Assembly: GCA_946615875.1 (NCBI GenBank)
Contig: CAMOIK010000066.1
Location: 1 to 10,770, forward strand
Reading direction: 5' to 3'
From: an uncultured Verrucomicrobiota bacterium
GTDB lineage: Bacteria > Verrucomicrobiota > Kiritimatiellia > RFP12 > UBA1067
Length of the DNA: 10,770 nucleotides
The notes below the pieces were generated by a model that searched no databases, was not told the origin of the DNA, and saw only the letters and a list, made by a program, of their open reading frames with translations. Position 1 is the first letter of the stretch; every line of letters starts with the position of its first letter. The position numbers and the translations under genes were made by a program. Of this stretch, positions 1 through 6,565 are shown piece after piece.

Positions 1-5
1 GCCAT

Positions 6-25
6 GGCCGGGACAGAGCCCGGCC
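6..25. terminator. Terminator-like hairpin at window start
   Basis: GGCCGGG (6-12) and CCCGGCC (19-25) form a perfect 7-bp GC stem with a 6-base loop, followed by a pyrimidine-rich stretch (26-37) rather than a true T run. It lies upstream of the galactosidase promoter, so it may end a gene that lies before the window. One plus-strand frame stays open from base 1 to a TAA at 58-60, so the hairpin could also sit inside the last codons of that gene. The lack of a T tract keeps confidence low. Confidence 0.35.
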
Positions 26-54
26 CTCCCTTCTTCGCAGGTTTCAAGAAACGG

Positions 55-67
55 GGGTAAACTCCAG
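55..67 (+). repeat. 13-bp repeat shared by both window ends
   Basis: GGGTAAACTCCAG at 55-67 recurs exactly, in inverse orientation, at 10717-10729. Both copies are outside confident genes. The copy here runs directly into a single GGATGGC heptamer (71-77). Confidence 0.5.
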
Positions 68-79
68 GGCGGATGGCGG

Positions 80-109
80 TTGCGTCGGCAGAGGGGAATA
101 TGGTATAAT
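80..109 (+). promoter_or_regulatory. Promoter of the GH36 alpha-galactosidase gene
   Basis: A perfect -10 TATAAT (104-109) is preceded by TGG, giving an extended -10. A weak -35, TTGCGT (80-85), lies 18 bp upstream. Transcription should start near 116. The leader then begins with a small hairpin, GGCCC (121-125) pairing with GGGCC (129-133), ahead of the Shine-Dalgarno AAGGAG (150-155), which is 7 bases before the ATG. Confidence 0.7.
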
Positions 110-162
110 GTATCCTGAAGGGCCCTGAGGGCCTAGAACGGAACACAACAAGGAGAAACGAC

Positions 163-2208
163 ATGACAGGAATAGAGATCGCCCTTGCGGGTTATCTGGT
201 GTTCGGGCAGCCTACCGGGAACTACTATGGAGCGATAACGAAGAATTCGGGACTCCAGGCGATCCATGCGGACGGCGCGGTGTCGCTGCGCCTTGCCGAG
301 ACGGGGCGCACCGAGGAGACGGGGGCCGACGGCTCCAAGACGACAGTCATCCGCCTCAAGGACGATTTGTATCCATTCGAGGTGACGCGGTTCGTGAGGA
401 GCTGGGCCGACTGCGCGGCTGTCGAGACGTGGCTCGAGCTGCGCCACTCCGAGCCGGGCCCGGTGCGGCTGGTGCGCGCCGACAGCTTCGCCGCGCCCGT
501 CGCCGCCACGTCCGGTGTCGTGCGCGTGATGTCCCTCGTCGGCAAGTGGGGCGCGGAGGCGAACGTGAGCTGGTCTTCGGTGGGCAACGGGCAGTGCGTG
601 GAGCTGGTCTCCAACTCCGGCACGCGCAACGCCTGGGCCTCCAACGCCGCGATGATGGTGGAGTTCGGCGAAGGGGTGGACGAAGAGACCGGGCGCGTGC
701 TCGGCGTGGCGCTGGAGTGGCCCGGCACCACGCGCCGCCGCGTGCTCCGCAAATGGGACGGCACGCGCACCGAGGTGTTCGCGGGTATCGACATGACGTC
801 CGGGCCGTACACTCTCGATCCCGGCGTGACGTTCACCACGCCCAAGGCGATACTCGTGTGGTCCGAGCAGGGGCGCGGCGCCGTCAGCCGCGAATACCAC
901 CGCTGGGCGCACCGCCACCTGATGCCGCACGGCTACGACCTGCACCCCGTGCTGCTGAACAGCTGGGAAGGCGCCTACTTCACCTTCACCGAGCAGACTC
1001 TGCTGGACATGATGGACGGCGTCAAGGAGATGGGCGGCGAGATGTTCGTGCTGGACGACGGCTGGTTCGGGCGCGGCAAATACGCGCGCGACGTGAACGC
1101 CAAGGGCACCGCGGGGCTTGGCGACTGGTTCGTGAACCAAGTCAAGCTGCCGCACGGCCTGAAGTGGCTCGCTGACGAGGCGGCCGCGCGCGACCTCCAG
1201 TTCGGCCTGTGGGTCGAGCCAGAGATGGCCAACATGGACAGCTTCCTGGTGGAGGAGCATCCAGACTGGATACTGCGCGAGGCCGGCCGCGAACCCATCA
1301 AGGGGCGCGGCAAGACGCAGGTGGTCCTGGATTTCGCCAACCCCGCCGTGCGCGACAACATCTTCGGGCAGATAGACGCCGTGTATGCGGCCATCCCCTC
1401 GCTCGCCTACGTCAAGTGGGACTGCAACGCCGACATCAACAACCCCGGCTCGCCGTTCCTCGCCGCCGACCGCCAGCCCAACCTGTGGTATGACTACTCC
1501 ATGGGCTACCTGGACCTGCTGGCGCGCTTCCAGGCCAAGCGTCCCCACATCATGACGCAGGCCTGCTCCTCCGGCGGCGGACACATGGATTTCGGCTCGC
1601 TGCGCTACGCCGACGAATTCTGGACGAGCGACTGCACCGACCCCTACCGCCGCATCTTCATCCAGTGGGGCGCGTCGCAGTTCTACCCGGCCTCGGCGAT
1701 GGCCTGCCACGTCACCGCCTCGCCCAACCACCAGACCAAGCGCGTCACGCCGCTCAAATACCGCTTCGACGTGGCGATGTCGGGCCGCCTGGGCTTCGAG
1801 CTGCATCCGAAGGACATGGCGCCGGAGGAAGTCGCGTTCGCGAAGAACGCCGTCGCCGACTACAAGCGCATCCGCCCCGTGGTGCAGCGAGGCGACCTCT
1901 ACCGCCTCGTCTCGCCGTACGACGCCCCGCTCGCCGCGCTCATGTATGCCAGCGAGGACAAGGGCGCGGCGGCGGTCTTCGCGCTCGGCCTCAAGATCGA
2001 AGGCCGGCGCCTCCAGACCTTCAGGCTGCGCGGCCTGGACGCCGACGCCAGGTATTCCGTCCGGGAAATCGATTGCGGAGAGCGTCTGCACGCGGAGCCG
2101 CCGGCGGCGGCCACGGGCCGCGAACTCATGGAGCGCGGCGTCGACGTGGAGCTTTCCGGCGATTACGACTCGGCGGTATTCGAGGTGCGCCGCATAGACG
2201 CGGACTGA
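163..2208 (+). CDS. GH36 alpha-galactosidase
   Basis: 681 aa. It hydrolyses terminal alpha-1,6-galactose, as in raffinose, melibiose or galactomannan side chains. An N-terminal beta-sandwich (about 1-255) is followed by the GH36 (beta/alpha)8 barrel. The substrate-binding stretch VLDDGWF is at 296-302 and WVEPEM at 350-355. The nucleophile is D420 in YVKWDCN, and the acid/base is D490 in WTSDCTD. Their 70-residue spacing is that of family enzymes such as G. stearothermophilus AgaA (D478/D548). CSSGGG at 468-473 is also typical. The protein is slightly shorter than the usual 700-740 aa, the difference being at the N-terminus. There is no signal peptide, so it should be cytoplasmic and act on imported oligosaccharides. 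The ATG start has AAGGAG 7 bases upstream and its own promoter. No transporter or regulator is adjacent, so the exact substrate cannot be read from context. Confidence 0.93.
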   Translation: MTGIEIALAGYLVFGQPTGNYYGAITKNSGLQAIHADGAVSLRLAETGRTEETGADGSKTTVIRLKDDLYPFEVTRFVRSWADCAAVETWLELRHSEPGPVRLVRADSFAAPVAATSGVVRVMSLVGKWGAEANVSWSSVGNGQCVELVSNSGTRNAWASNAAMMVEFGEGVDEETGRVLGVALEWPGTTRRRVLRKWDGTRTEVFAGIDMTSGPYTLDPGVTFTTPKAILVWSEQGRGAVSREYHRWAHRHLMPHGYDLHPVLLNSWEGAYFTFTEQTLLDMMDGVKEMGGEMFVLDDGWFGRGKYARDVNAKGTAGLGDWFVNQVKLPHGLKWLADEAAARDLQFGLWVEPEMANMDSFLVEEHPDWILREAGREPIKGRGKTQVVLDFANPAVRDNIFGQIDAVYAAIPSLAYVKWDCNADINNPGSPFLAADRQPNLWYDYSMGYLDLLARFQAKRPHIMTQACSSGGGHMDFGSLRYADEFWTSDCTDPYRRIFIQWGASQFYPASAMACHVTASPNHQTKRVTPLKYRFDVAMSGRLGFELHPKDMAPEEVAFAKNAVADYKRIRPVVQRGDLYRLVSPYDAPLAALMYASEDKGAAAVFALGLKIEGRRLQTFRLRGLDADARYSVREIDCGERLHAEPPAAATGRELMERGVDVELSGDYDSAVFEVRRIDAD

Positions 2209-2221
2209 CAGCGCCGCACAT

Positions 2222-2433
2222 GAAGGCGCGCCTGACTACTTCTCGCAGATAATATCGCGCAACGCCGACTTCGCCATGGAGGACGGGAAGCGTTTCGCCC
2301 GCCTGGCCGCGCTCCTCGGCAAGGCGGACTCGACGCAGGGCCTCGACCTATCCGCGTCCGACGCAGACCGGACGCGAAGGACGACTGCTTCCACGTCTCG
2401 AAAATCCTCGTTTGCGGCGACAGGCTGCATTGA
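2222..2433 (+). pseudogene. Decayed coding remnant between the galactosidase gene and serC
   Basis: Two reading frames carry protein-like sequence with the codon habits of the neighbours. The first (2234-2350, frame of 2276) reads DYFSQIISRNADFAMEDG, continuing KRFARLAALLGKADS. The second (about 2377-2433, shifted by -1) reads KDDCFHVSKILVCGDRLH and ends at a TGA. Neither has a credible start with a ribosome site, and the 5' end abuts the galactosidase stop. This looks like the C-terminal rump of a gene that lost its 5' part and took a frameshift. I do not recognise the family. Chance open frames in GC-rich DNA remain possible. Confidence 0.35.
2353..2376. terminator. 8-bp GC hairpin downstream of the galactosidase gene
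   Basis: CGCGTCCG (2353-2360) pairs perfectly with CGGACGCG (2369-2376) across an 8-base loop. It is the strongest hairpin between the galactosidase stop and the serC promoter, so it could end the galactosidase message. No T tract follows in either direction, and it lies inside the decayed remnant, near where the reading frame shifts. Confidence 0.25.
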
Positions 2434-2467
2434 GCCGCGCGGCGGCAAAAATACCTTCCGTCAGGCA

Positions 2468-2497
2468 TAGACAGGGCGGGTGCAAAAATGGTATAAT
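2468..2497 (+). promoter_or_regulatory. Promoter of serC
   Basis: The -10 TATAAT (2492-2497) has TGG directly before it, and the -35 TAGACA (2468-2473) matches TTGACA at five of six positions, with an 18-bp spacer. Transcription should start near 2504. The leader opens with a hairpin, CCGAAC (2507-2512) pairing with GTTCGG (2518-2523). A purine-rich ribosome site, AAAGGAA (2534-2540), lies 9 bases before the ATG. Confidence 0.75.
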
Positions 2498-2549
2498 ACG
2501 CGCTAACCGAACAACGGGTTCGGCGGCATAGAGAAAGGAAAGCGAAGAA

Positions 2550-3641
2550 ATGGCAAGAGCATACAATTTCTCTGCGGGTCCGGCGGTGCTTCCCCTGGAG
2601 GTGCTCGAGGACGCCCAGAGGAATCTGGTTGACTACAAGGGCTGCGGAATGTCGGTCATGGAGATGTCCCACCGCGGCAAAGACTACGATGCGATCCACC
2701 AGGAGGCGGTCGCGACGTTCAAGGAACTGTGCGGCCTCGGCGACGACTGGAGCGTGGTGTTCGTCCAGGGCGGCGCCTCCATGCAGTTCGCCATGATCCC
2801 GATGAACTTCCTCTCCGCCGGCGCCACGGCCGACTACGTGAACTCCGGCACGTGGGGCAACAAGGCCCTCAAGGAGGCGAAGAAGATGGCCGCGCTGCGC
2901 GGCGCCACCGTGAACGTCGCCGCAGACTGCCAGAAGGACATCCCCACGCGCCAGCCCACGGAGTTCAACTGGACGAAGGGGGCGGCCTACGCGCACATCT
3001 GCACGAACGAGACCATTTCCGGTGCGGAAATGAAAACGATCCCTGATACGGATGCTCCGCTGATCGGCGACATGTCGAGCGACATCCTGTCGTGCGAGCG
3101 CAACTACTCCAAGTTCTCGATGTTCTACGCCGGCGCGCAGAAGAACCTGGGGCCCTCCGGCATGGCGGTGGTGGCGATACGCAACGATTTCGCGGAGAAG
3201 GGGCCGGAGGCCATCCCGACGATGCTGCAGTATCGCACCTACACCAAGGAGAACTCCCTCTACAACACCCCGCCCACATGGGGCATCTACGTCTTCGGCG
3301 AGACGATGAAGTGGGTGAAGCGCATGGGCAAGGAGAACCTCTTCCGCCTCAACCAGGCCAAGGCCGCCAAGATATACGACGTCATCGACTCCAGCGACTT
3401 CTGGACCGGCACCGCTCTCAAGGAGTTCCGCTCCAACATGAACGTGACCTGGCGCATAAAGGGCGGCGACGAGGCCCTGGAGAAGAAGTTCATCGACGAG
3501 GCGAAGGCGGCCGGCATGAGCTCCCTGAAGGGACACCGCTCGGTCGGCGGTCTGCGCGCCTCCATATACAACGCCTTCCCGATGGAGGGCGTGGACGCGC
3601 TCGTCTCCTTCATGAAGGACTTCGAGAAGAAGAACGGCTGA
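2550..3641 (+). CDS. serC: Phosphoserine aminotransferase
   Basis: 363 aa, the usual family length. It is a PLP enzyme that converts 3-phosphohydroxypyruvate plus glutamate to O-phosphoserine in serine biosynthesis, and it can also act in the PLP pathway. Family landmarks run the full length: NFSAGPAVLP at 6-15, MEMSHRGKDYD at 37-47, the phosphate-binding QGGAS at 73-77, NSGTWGNKA at 98-106, and DMSSDILS at 174-181. YAGAQKNLGPSG carries the PLP Schiff-base lysine K198, the same number as in E. coli SerC. C-terminal GHRSVGGLRASIYN is at 328-341. It has a strong promoter of its own. No serA or serB is adjacent. The next gene starts 55 bases downstream on the same strand with no clear terminator between, so read-through is likely. 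Confidence 0.96.
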   Translation: MARAYNFSAGPAVLPLEVLEDAQRNLVDYKGCGMSVMEMSHRGKDYDAIHQEAVATFKELCGLGDDWSVVFVQGGASMQFAMIPMNFLSAGATADYVNSGTWGNKALKEAKKMAALRGATVNVAADCQKDIPTRQPTEFNWTKGAAYAHICTNETISGAEMKTIPDTDAPLIGDMSSDILSCERNYSKFSMFYAGAQKNLGPSGMAVVAIRNDFAEKGPEAIPTMLQYRTYTKENSLYNTPPTWGIYVFGETMKWVKRMGKENLFRLNQAKAAKIYDVIDSSDFWTGTALKEFRSNMNVTWRIKGGDEALEKKFIDEAKAAGMSSLKGHRSVGGLRASIYNAFPMEGVDALVSFMKDFEKKNG

Positions 3642-3696
3642 CGGGCCGAGAAGACAGGGTGCTGAATGCTTAGCGAGAGAAGGAGTGGTTGATCGT

Positions 3697-4272
3697 ATGG
3701 CCGGAATATTCGACATTGTCAAATGGGGCGTCCCAGCCTTCCTTCTCCTTTCTTCGTTCTTCATCCTGCATTCTCCAGCCTGGGCCGACTCGTTCAAGTG
3801 CGGCGTCGAGGCGGTCAATGAGATAGCCGCCTGCGACGCCGCCGCCAAGCCAGGCGGCGACGTCGCCAAGGCCGTCGCCGCTCTCCGCGAGGACGATTTC
3901 GACGAGGACGCCGAGCGCGACGCCGCGCGCGCCAAGGTGTTCGGCGCGCTGCTCGGCGGCGCCGCCGGGCTCTCGGACGGCGACAAGGCGGCGCTGCGCG
4001 GCTTTCTCTACCACAGCGCTGCGGGCATCCAGCCTGGCTTCAAGGGCGGCTGGGACGACTTCGAGCTCTTCCCCGTCCCGGATAGGCGGCTGCGGTTCGT
4101 CGAGGCAGTCAAGGACACGGAGAAGGGGGCCATCAAGAGCGCGTGGCGCTACGAGGACGGCAAGTGCGCCTGGAAGTTCACCATCCCGGAAGGAGCCAAG
4201 GCCACCGTGTGCGTCAATGGAATGTGCAAGCGCTACGCGCCAGGCTCCTACGAGATCGCCATCAAGGAGTAG
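3697..4272 (+). CDS. Small exported protein with a GH78 rhamnosidase-tail-like domain
   Basis: 191 aa from the ATG at 3697. A GTG at 3685 is in frame, but it overlaps the Shine-Dalgarno AAGGAG (3680-3685), so the ATG is preferred. Residues 1-30 form a signal peptide with cleavage expected after SPAWA. Residues 31-100 are alanine- and charge-rich, probably helical, and unrecognised. Residues about 104-190 resemble the C-terminal beta domain of GH78 alpha-L-rhamnosidases (Bac_rhamnosid_C type): LYHSAAGIQPG (104-114), then a GAIKSAW turn (144-150), then WKFTIPEGAKATV (159-171), then YAPGSYEI (180-187). The (alpha/alpha)6 catalytic barrel that normally precedes this is absent, and only 55 bases separate the gene from serC, so nothing is hidden upstream. 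There are five cysteines (35, 46, 157, 172, 177). Function is unknown. The domain call is from pattern recognition. Codon use supports a translated gene, but a degenerate remnant is possible. Confidence 0.65.
   Translation: MAGIFDIVKWGVPAFLLLSSFFILHSPAWADSFKCGVEAVNEIAACDAAAKPGGDVAKAVAALREDDFDEDAERDAARAKVFGALLGGAAGLSDGDKAALRGFLYHSAAGIQPGFKGGWDDFELFPVPDRRLRFVEAVKDTEKGAIKSAWRYEDGKCAWKFTIPEGAKATVCVNGMCKRYAPGSYEIAIKE
3743..3777 (+). repeat. Five tandem heptamers inside the signal-peptide coding region
   Basis: Five consecutive 7-mers fit a TTCTYCA-type consensus: TTCTCCT, TTCTTCG, TTCTTCA, TCCTGCA, TTCTCCA. They encode residues 16-27 (LLLSSFFILHSP), the hydrophobic core of the small exported protein. 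Pyrimidine-rich 7-mers of related form recur just before dapA. Confidence 0.55.
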
Positions 4273-4305
4273 ATGGCGGATGGCATGTGGCGGATGGCGG
4301 CGGTT
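4271..4305 (+). repeat. AGATGGC-type heptamer array
   Basis: Directly after the stop of the exported-protein gene come AGATGGC, GGATGGC, ATGTGGC and GGATGGC in exact 7-base register (4271-4298), then the decayed unit GGCGGTT. The same consensus, as AGATGGY, recurs at 6566-6679, and a single GGATGGC lies at 71-77. Confidence 0.65.
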
Positions 4306-4327
4306 CCGCGTTGCGTTCGCCGGTCTG

Positions 4328-4372
4328 GCATTCCTCTTCCCACTGTGATTCCGCATTCCCTTTCAACATTCC
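4328..4372 (+). repeat. Degenerate NNATTCC repeats in the dapA leader
   Basis: GCATTCC (4328), TGATTCC (4346), GCATTCC (4353) and ACATTCC (4366) occur in the 58 bases before the dapA ATG. The middle two are directly adjacent and the others are out of strict register. The whole 4330-4385 leader is pyrimidine-rich. Confidence 0.45.
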
Positions 4373-4385
4373 CAACTCTCCAATC

Positions 4386-5264
4386 ATGAAACTACGAGGC
4401 ACGATCACCGCGATGATAACGCCGTTCGACAGGACGGGCGCGGTCGATTACGGCAAGCTCCGCGAGGTGGTGGCCGGGCAGGTCGCCGGCGGCGTCGAGG
4501 GCATTTGCGCCGTCGGCACCACCGGCGAATCCCCCACGCTCACGCACGAGGAGCACCACAAGGTCATCGAAAAGACCATAGAGTATGCCGCCGGCAGGCT
4601 CGCCATCATAGCCGGCACGGGCGCCAACTCCACGGCCGAGGCCGTCTCCCTCACCAAGGCCGCCATCGCAATGGGCGGCGCGGACGCCACGCTGCAGGTG
4701 ACGCCCTACTACAACAAGCCGAACGCCGAGGGACTGTACCGGCACTTCATGACCGTGGCCGACCTCGGCCTGCCGGTCGTCCTCTACAACGTGCCCGGCC
4801 GTTCCGGCAGGGAGATACCACTGGACGTGGTCGCCCGCCTGGCCAGGCACCCGAACATCGTCGCCATAAAAGAGGCGGCGGGCAGCGTCGATCGCGTGAG
4901 CGCCGTCAAGGATCTCGTGCCGGACCTGACCGTCCTTTCCGGAGACGACACGCTGGCGCTGCCGATGATTTCCGTGGGGGCGGAGGGCGTGATCTCCGTC
5001 GCGTCCAACATAATCCCGCGCGAGATGTCCGACATGGTCCGCCAGGCCCTTGCGGGCGATTTCGCGGCGGCCCTCGCCGCGCACCGCAAATACTACCGTT
5101 TCTTCCGCGACCTCTTCATCGACGTCAACCCCGTGATGGCGAAGGAGGCTCTCGCGCTGATGGGCAAGGTGGAGAACGTCTTCCGCCTGCCGCTCTGCGA
5201 GACCACGGAGAAGAACCGCGAAGTCATGCGCGAATCGCTCCGCCGCGTGGGGCTGCTCGGCTGA
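4386..5264 (+). CDS. dapA: 4-hydroxy-tetrahydrodipicolinate synthase
   Basis: 292 aa, the same length as E. coli DapA. It condenses pyruvate with aspartate semialdehyde, the first step committed to lysine and meso-diaminopimelate. The class I aldolase TIM barrel starts at once (MKLRGTITAMITPF). The Schiff-base lysine is K162 in VAIKEAAG. T45/T46 lie in GTTGES, Y108 in PYYNKP, and Y134 and R139 in LYNVPGR. These match the E. coli catalytic residues (T44, T45, Y107, Y133, R138, K161) with an offset of one. The frame is open upstream to 4143, but homology begins at 4386, so that ATG is chosen. There is no Shine-Dalgarno: the 50 bases before it are pyrimidine-rich repeat. I see no clear promoter, so it may be read from serC or from a promoter I cannot recognise. 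Confidence 0.96.
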   Translation: MKLRGTITAMITPFDRTGAVDYGKLREVVAGQVAGGVEGICAVGTTGESPTLTHEEHHKVIEKTIEYAAGRLAIIAGTGANSTAEAVSLTKAAIAMGGADATLQVTPYYNKPNAEGLYRHFMTVADLGLPVVLYNVPGRSGREIPLDVVARLARHPNIVAIKEAAGSVDRVSAVKDLVPDLTVLSGDDTLALPMISVGAEGVISVASNIIPREMSDMVRQALAGDFAAALAAHRKYYRFFRDLFIDVNPVMAKEALALMGKVENVFRLPLCETTEKNREVMRESLRRVGLLG

Positions 5265-5323
5265 GAAAGTCCCGCTTCGAGGCGGACGCCGCATCATCGG
5301 GAATTGGCTGGAGAGGGCAGGGA

Positions 5324-5664
5324 ATGAGACGGCGCTTCGCATCCCTCGCCCTCTTCGCTGTGTGCACCGCGTGCGCCGCCGCCGTCAAGCCCCTCGCCGT
5401 CTGGAACGGCGAGTTCACGAGTGGCTCTTCGTCATCTACCCGCAACGGCGTCACTCTCAACAGGGGAAGCGCGCTGTTCAAAGGGCAGTATTTCAAGGTA
5501 CAGAAGGGCGGCCGCTCGACATCGAAATAACAAGCGCGTTTTCCATCGTTGACAACGGCGCTGGCGGGGTGGACGTGGTGTTCAGTCCGCCGAGGCCGGA
5601 GTTCGCGGCCGGTAGGCGGGAAATCAAGTCTCCGATACGACGATCGAGGCGTTCTGCGGGATGA
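5324..5664 (+). pseudogene. Frameshifted, truncated secreted beta-rich protein
   Basis: The ATG at 5324 follows a purine-rich GGAGAGGGCAGGGA and opens a signal peptide (MRRRFASLALFAVCTACAAA). LAVWNGEF and NGVTLNRGSALFKGQYF follow. This frame stops at 5530 after 68 residues. The -1 frame continues smoothly from about 5513 with RLDIEITSAFSIVDNGAGG and VDVVFSPP, which fits loss of one C in the CGC-CTC-GAC region. The continuation then runs into the 3' end of the converging LysM gene and ends at a TGA (5662-5664). From memory, the VW-G-F plus G-TLN start resembles large secreted repeat proteins of Kiritimatiellota-like genomes, but this is unverified. A one-base assembly error would restore only a short ORF, because the 3' part is missing anyway. 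Confidence 0.55.
5587..5619. terminator. Two-part hairpin between convergent genes
   Basis: An outer stem, CCGCC (5587-5591) with GGCGG (5615-5619), encloses an inner stem, GGCCG (5594-5598) with CGGCC (5606-5610), separated by short internal bulges. It lies just past the stop of the minus-strand LysM gene (5624) and at the broken end of the plus-strand pseudogene, where a bidirectional terminator would be expected. No T tract follows on either strand. Confidence 0.35.
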
Positions 5665-6481
5665 TGGTCTCGAGCTCCACGCGGTCGCGCAGTGCGAAGC
5701 GGAGGCCGAGTTCCGCGAACTGCGAGCGCAGGTTCTCGCCTGTCTTATAAACGCCGACGGGGCATATTTCGCCGTCGCCGACGATGTCGTAGCGGTTGAA
5801 GAACTTCCCGTTGAGGTGGAGGTCGGCGTAGCGCGCGCGGCGGTGCACGGTCATGCTGAAGCGCGGATGGTGCATCACCTTGATCTTCCGGCCTGCGCGC
5901 AGATCATCCGCGTCGGCGAGCGCGTTCAGGCGGATGAGCGACGACAGCGTGGAGCCGTGCGCGGCGGCGATGCGCGCCGCCGTCTCCCTTGGCCTGACCT
6001 CCACCTCCGTCACCCATTGGCGGTTGGCAAGCGCGAACAGCCAGCGCGTGTTGAGCTGACCCAGCCGGCGCGCCAGCCTGTCGTCGAGGTCGGCGGCCGG
6101 TTCGCCCGGCAGGTCGCGCAGGGCCTCGATGGTCGTGGCCGCCATCTCCACGTTGCCGGACTTTTCGGCCTCGGCGAGGCGCAACAGCAGATTGCGCACC
6201 TTAGGCGGGCGGTCTCGCGCGGGGATTTCGGCGAGGACGCGCTTCGCCTCGCTGGACTCGGCGGGGGCGGGCGCTTCGCGCGGCGGCGCGGCTTCCGCTG
6301 CCTGCGGCGGGGCCTCCTCGAACTCTCCGAAGGAGTCCGGCTGGCGGCGCAGCCGCGTGGCGACGAACGAAACGGCGGCGACAGCCAGGACGACAAGCAC
6401 CACAGCCCAGACCGACGAGGAATCCTTGTCCCTCGGTCTAGGCTTGTATTCTATGCCGAATCTGCCGCGTTCCAGTGCCAT
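5624..6481 (-). CDS. Membrane-anchored LysM protein with a YkuD-like end lacking the catalytic motif
   Basis: 285 aa. A short basic N-terminus leads into one membrane helix (about 24-41), so the rest should be periplasmic. A Pro/Ala/Glu linker (48-75) and a helical region (76-155) follow. A LysM-like peptidoglycan-binding module (157-204) contains RETAARIAAAHG, LIRLNAL and LRAGRKIKV. Residues 207-246 read like the start of an L,D-transpeptidase (YkuD) domain (FSMTVHRRARYADLHLNG, then PVGVYKT), and the end (DRVELETIIPQNASIVVSE) reads like the domain's last strand. Between them, the part that should hold the HG...SxGC(I/V)R active site is missing, and the only cysteine (C240) is misplaced. I expect a non-catalytic wall-binding protein. 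It has its own promoter. The LysM call is firmer than the YkuD call. Confidence 0.75.
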   Translation of the reverse strand: MALERGRFGIEYKPRPRDKDSSSVWAVVLVVLAVAAVSFVATRLRRQPDSFGEFEEAPPQAAEAAPPREAPAPAESSEAKRVLAEIPARDRPPKVRNLLLRLAEAEKSGNVEMAATTIEALRDLPGEPAADLDDRLARRLGQLNTRWLFALANRQWVTEVEVRPRETAARIAAAHGSTLSSLIRLNALADADDLRAGRKIKVMHHPRFSMTVHRRARYADLHLNGKFFNRYDIVGDGEICPVGVYKTGENLRSQFAELGLRFALRDRVELETIIPQNASIVVSET

Positions 6482-6513
6482 CGTGGCCGTGCCTACTCCC
6501 GCCTAAGGCATGA

Positions 6514-6542
6514 ATGATACCATATAATGCCCGGCGCGTCAA
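6514..6542 (-). promoter_or_regulatory. Promoter of the LysM gene
   Basis: Read on the minus strand, the -35 TTGACG (6542-6537) matches five of six positions. A 17-bp spacer ends in TGG, and the -10 is TATCAT (6519-6514). The predicted start is near 6507, leaving a leader of about 26 bases to the ATG at 6481. The ribosome site is weak (GGGAG, distant). The promoter separates this gene from yajC. Confidence 0.7.
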
Positions 6543-6565
6543 TGCAGCGGCAGAGGATAGAGGGT

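Noticed and set aside
133..2091. 652-residue open frame antisense to the galactosidase gene
   Set aside because: It mirrors a well-supported GH36 gene; its His/Arg/Val-rich, domain-free sequence is typical of antisense frames in GC-rich DNA.
2163..3986. 607-residue minus-strand frame across serC and both its flanks
   Set aside because: It spans promoters, the remnant and serC, resembles no protein, and serC on the plus strand has every catalytic landmark.
4143..4385. In-frame 81-residue extension of DapA
   Set aside because: The extension overlaps the exported-protein gene and runs through the repeats; DapA homology starts at 4386.
5549..6517. 322-residue plus-strand frame opposite the LysM gene
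   Set aside because: Only its first 25 or so codons could compete with the pseudogene; the rest is complement of a gene with a membrane helix and LysM module on the minus strand.
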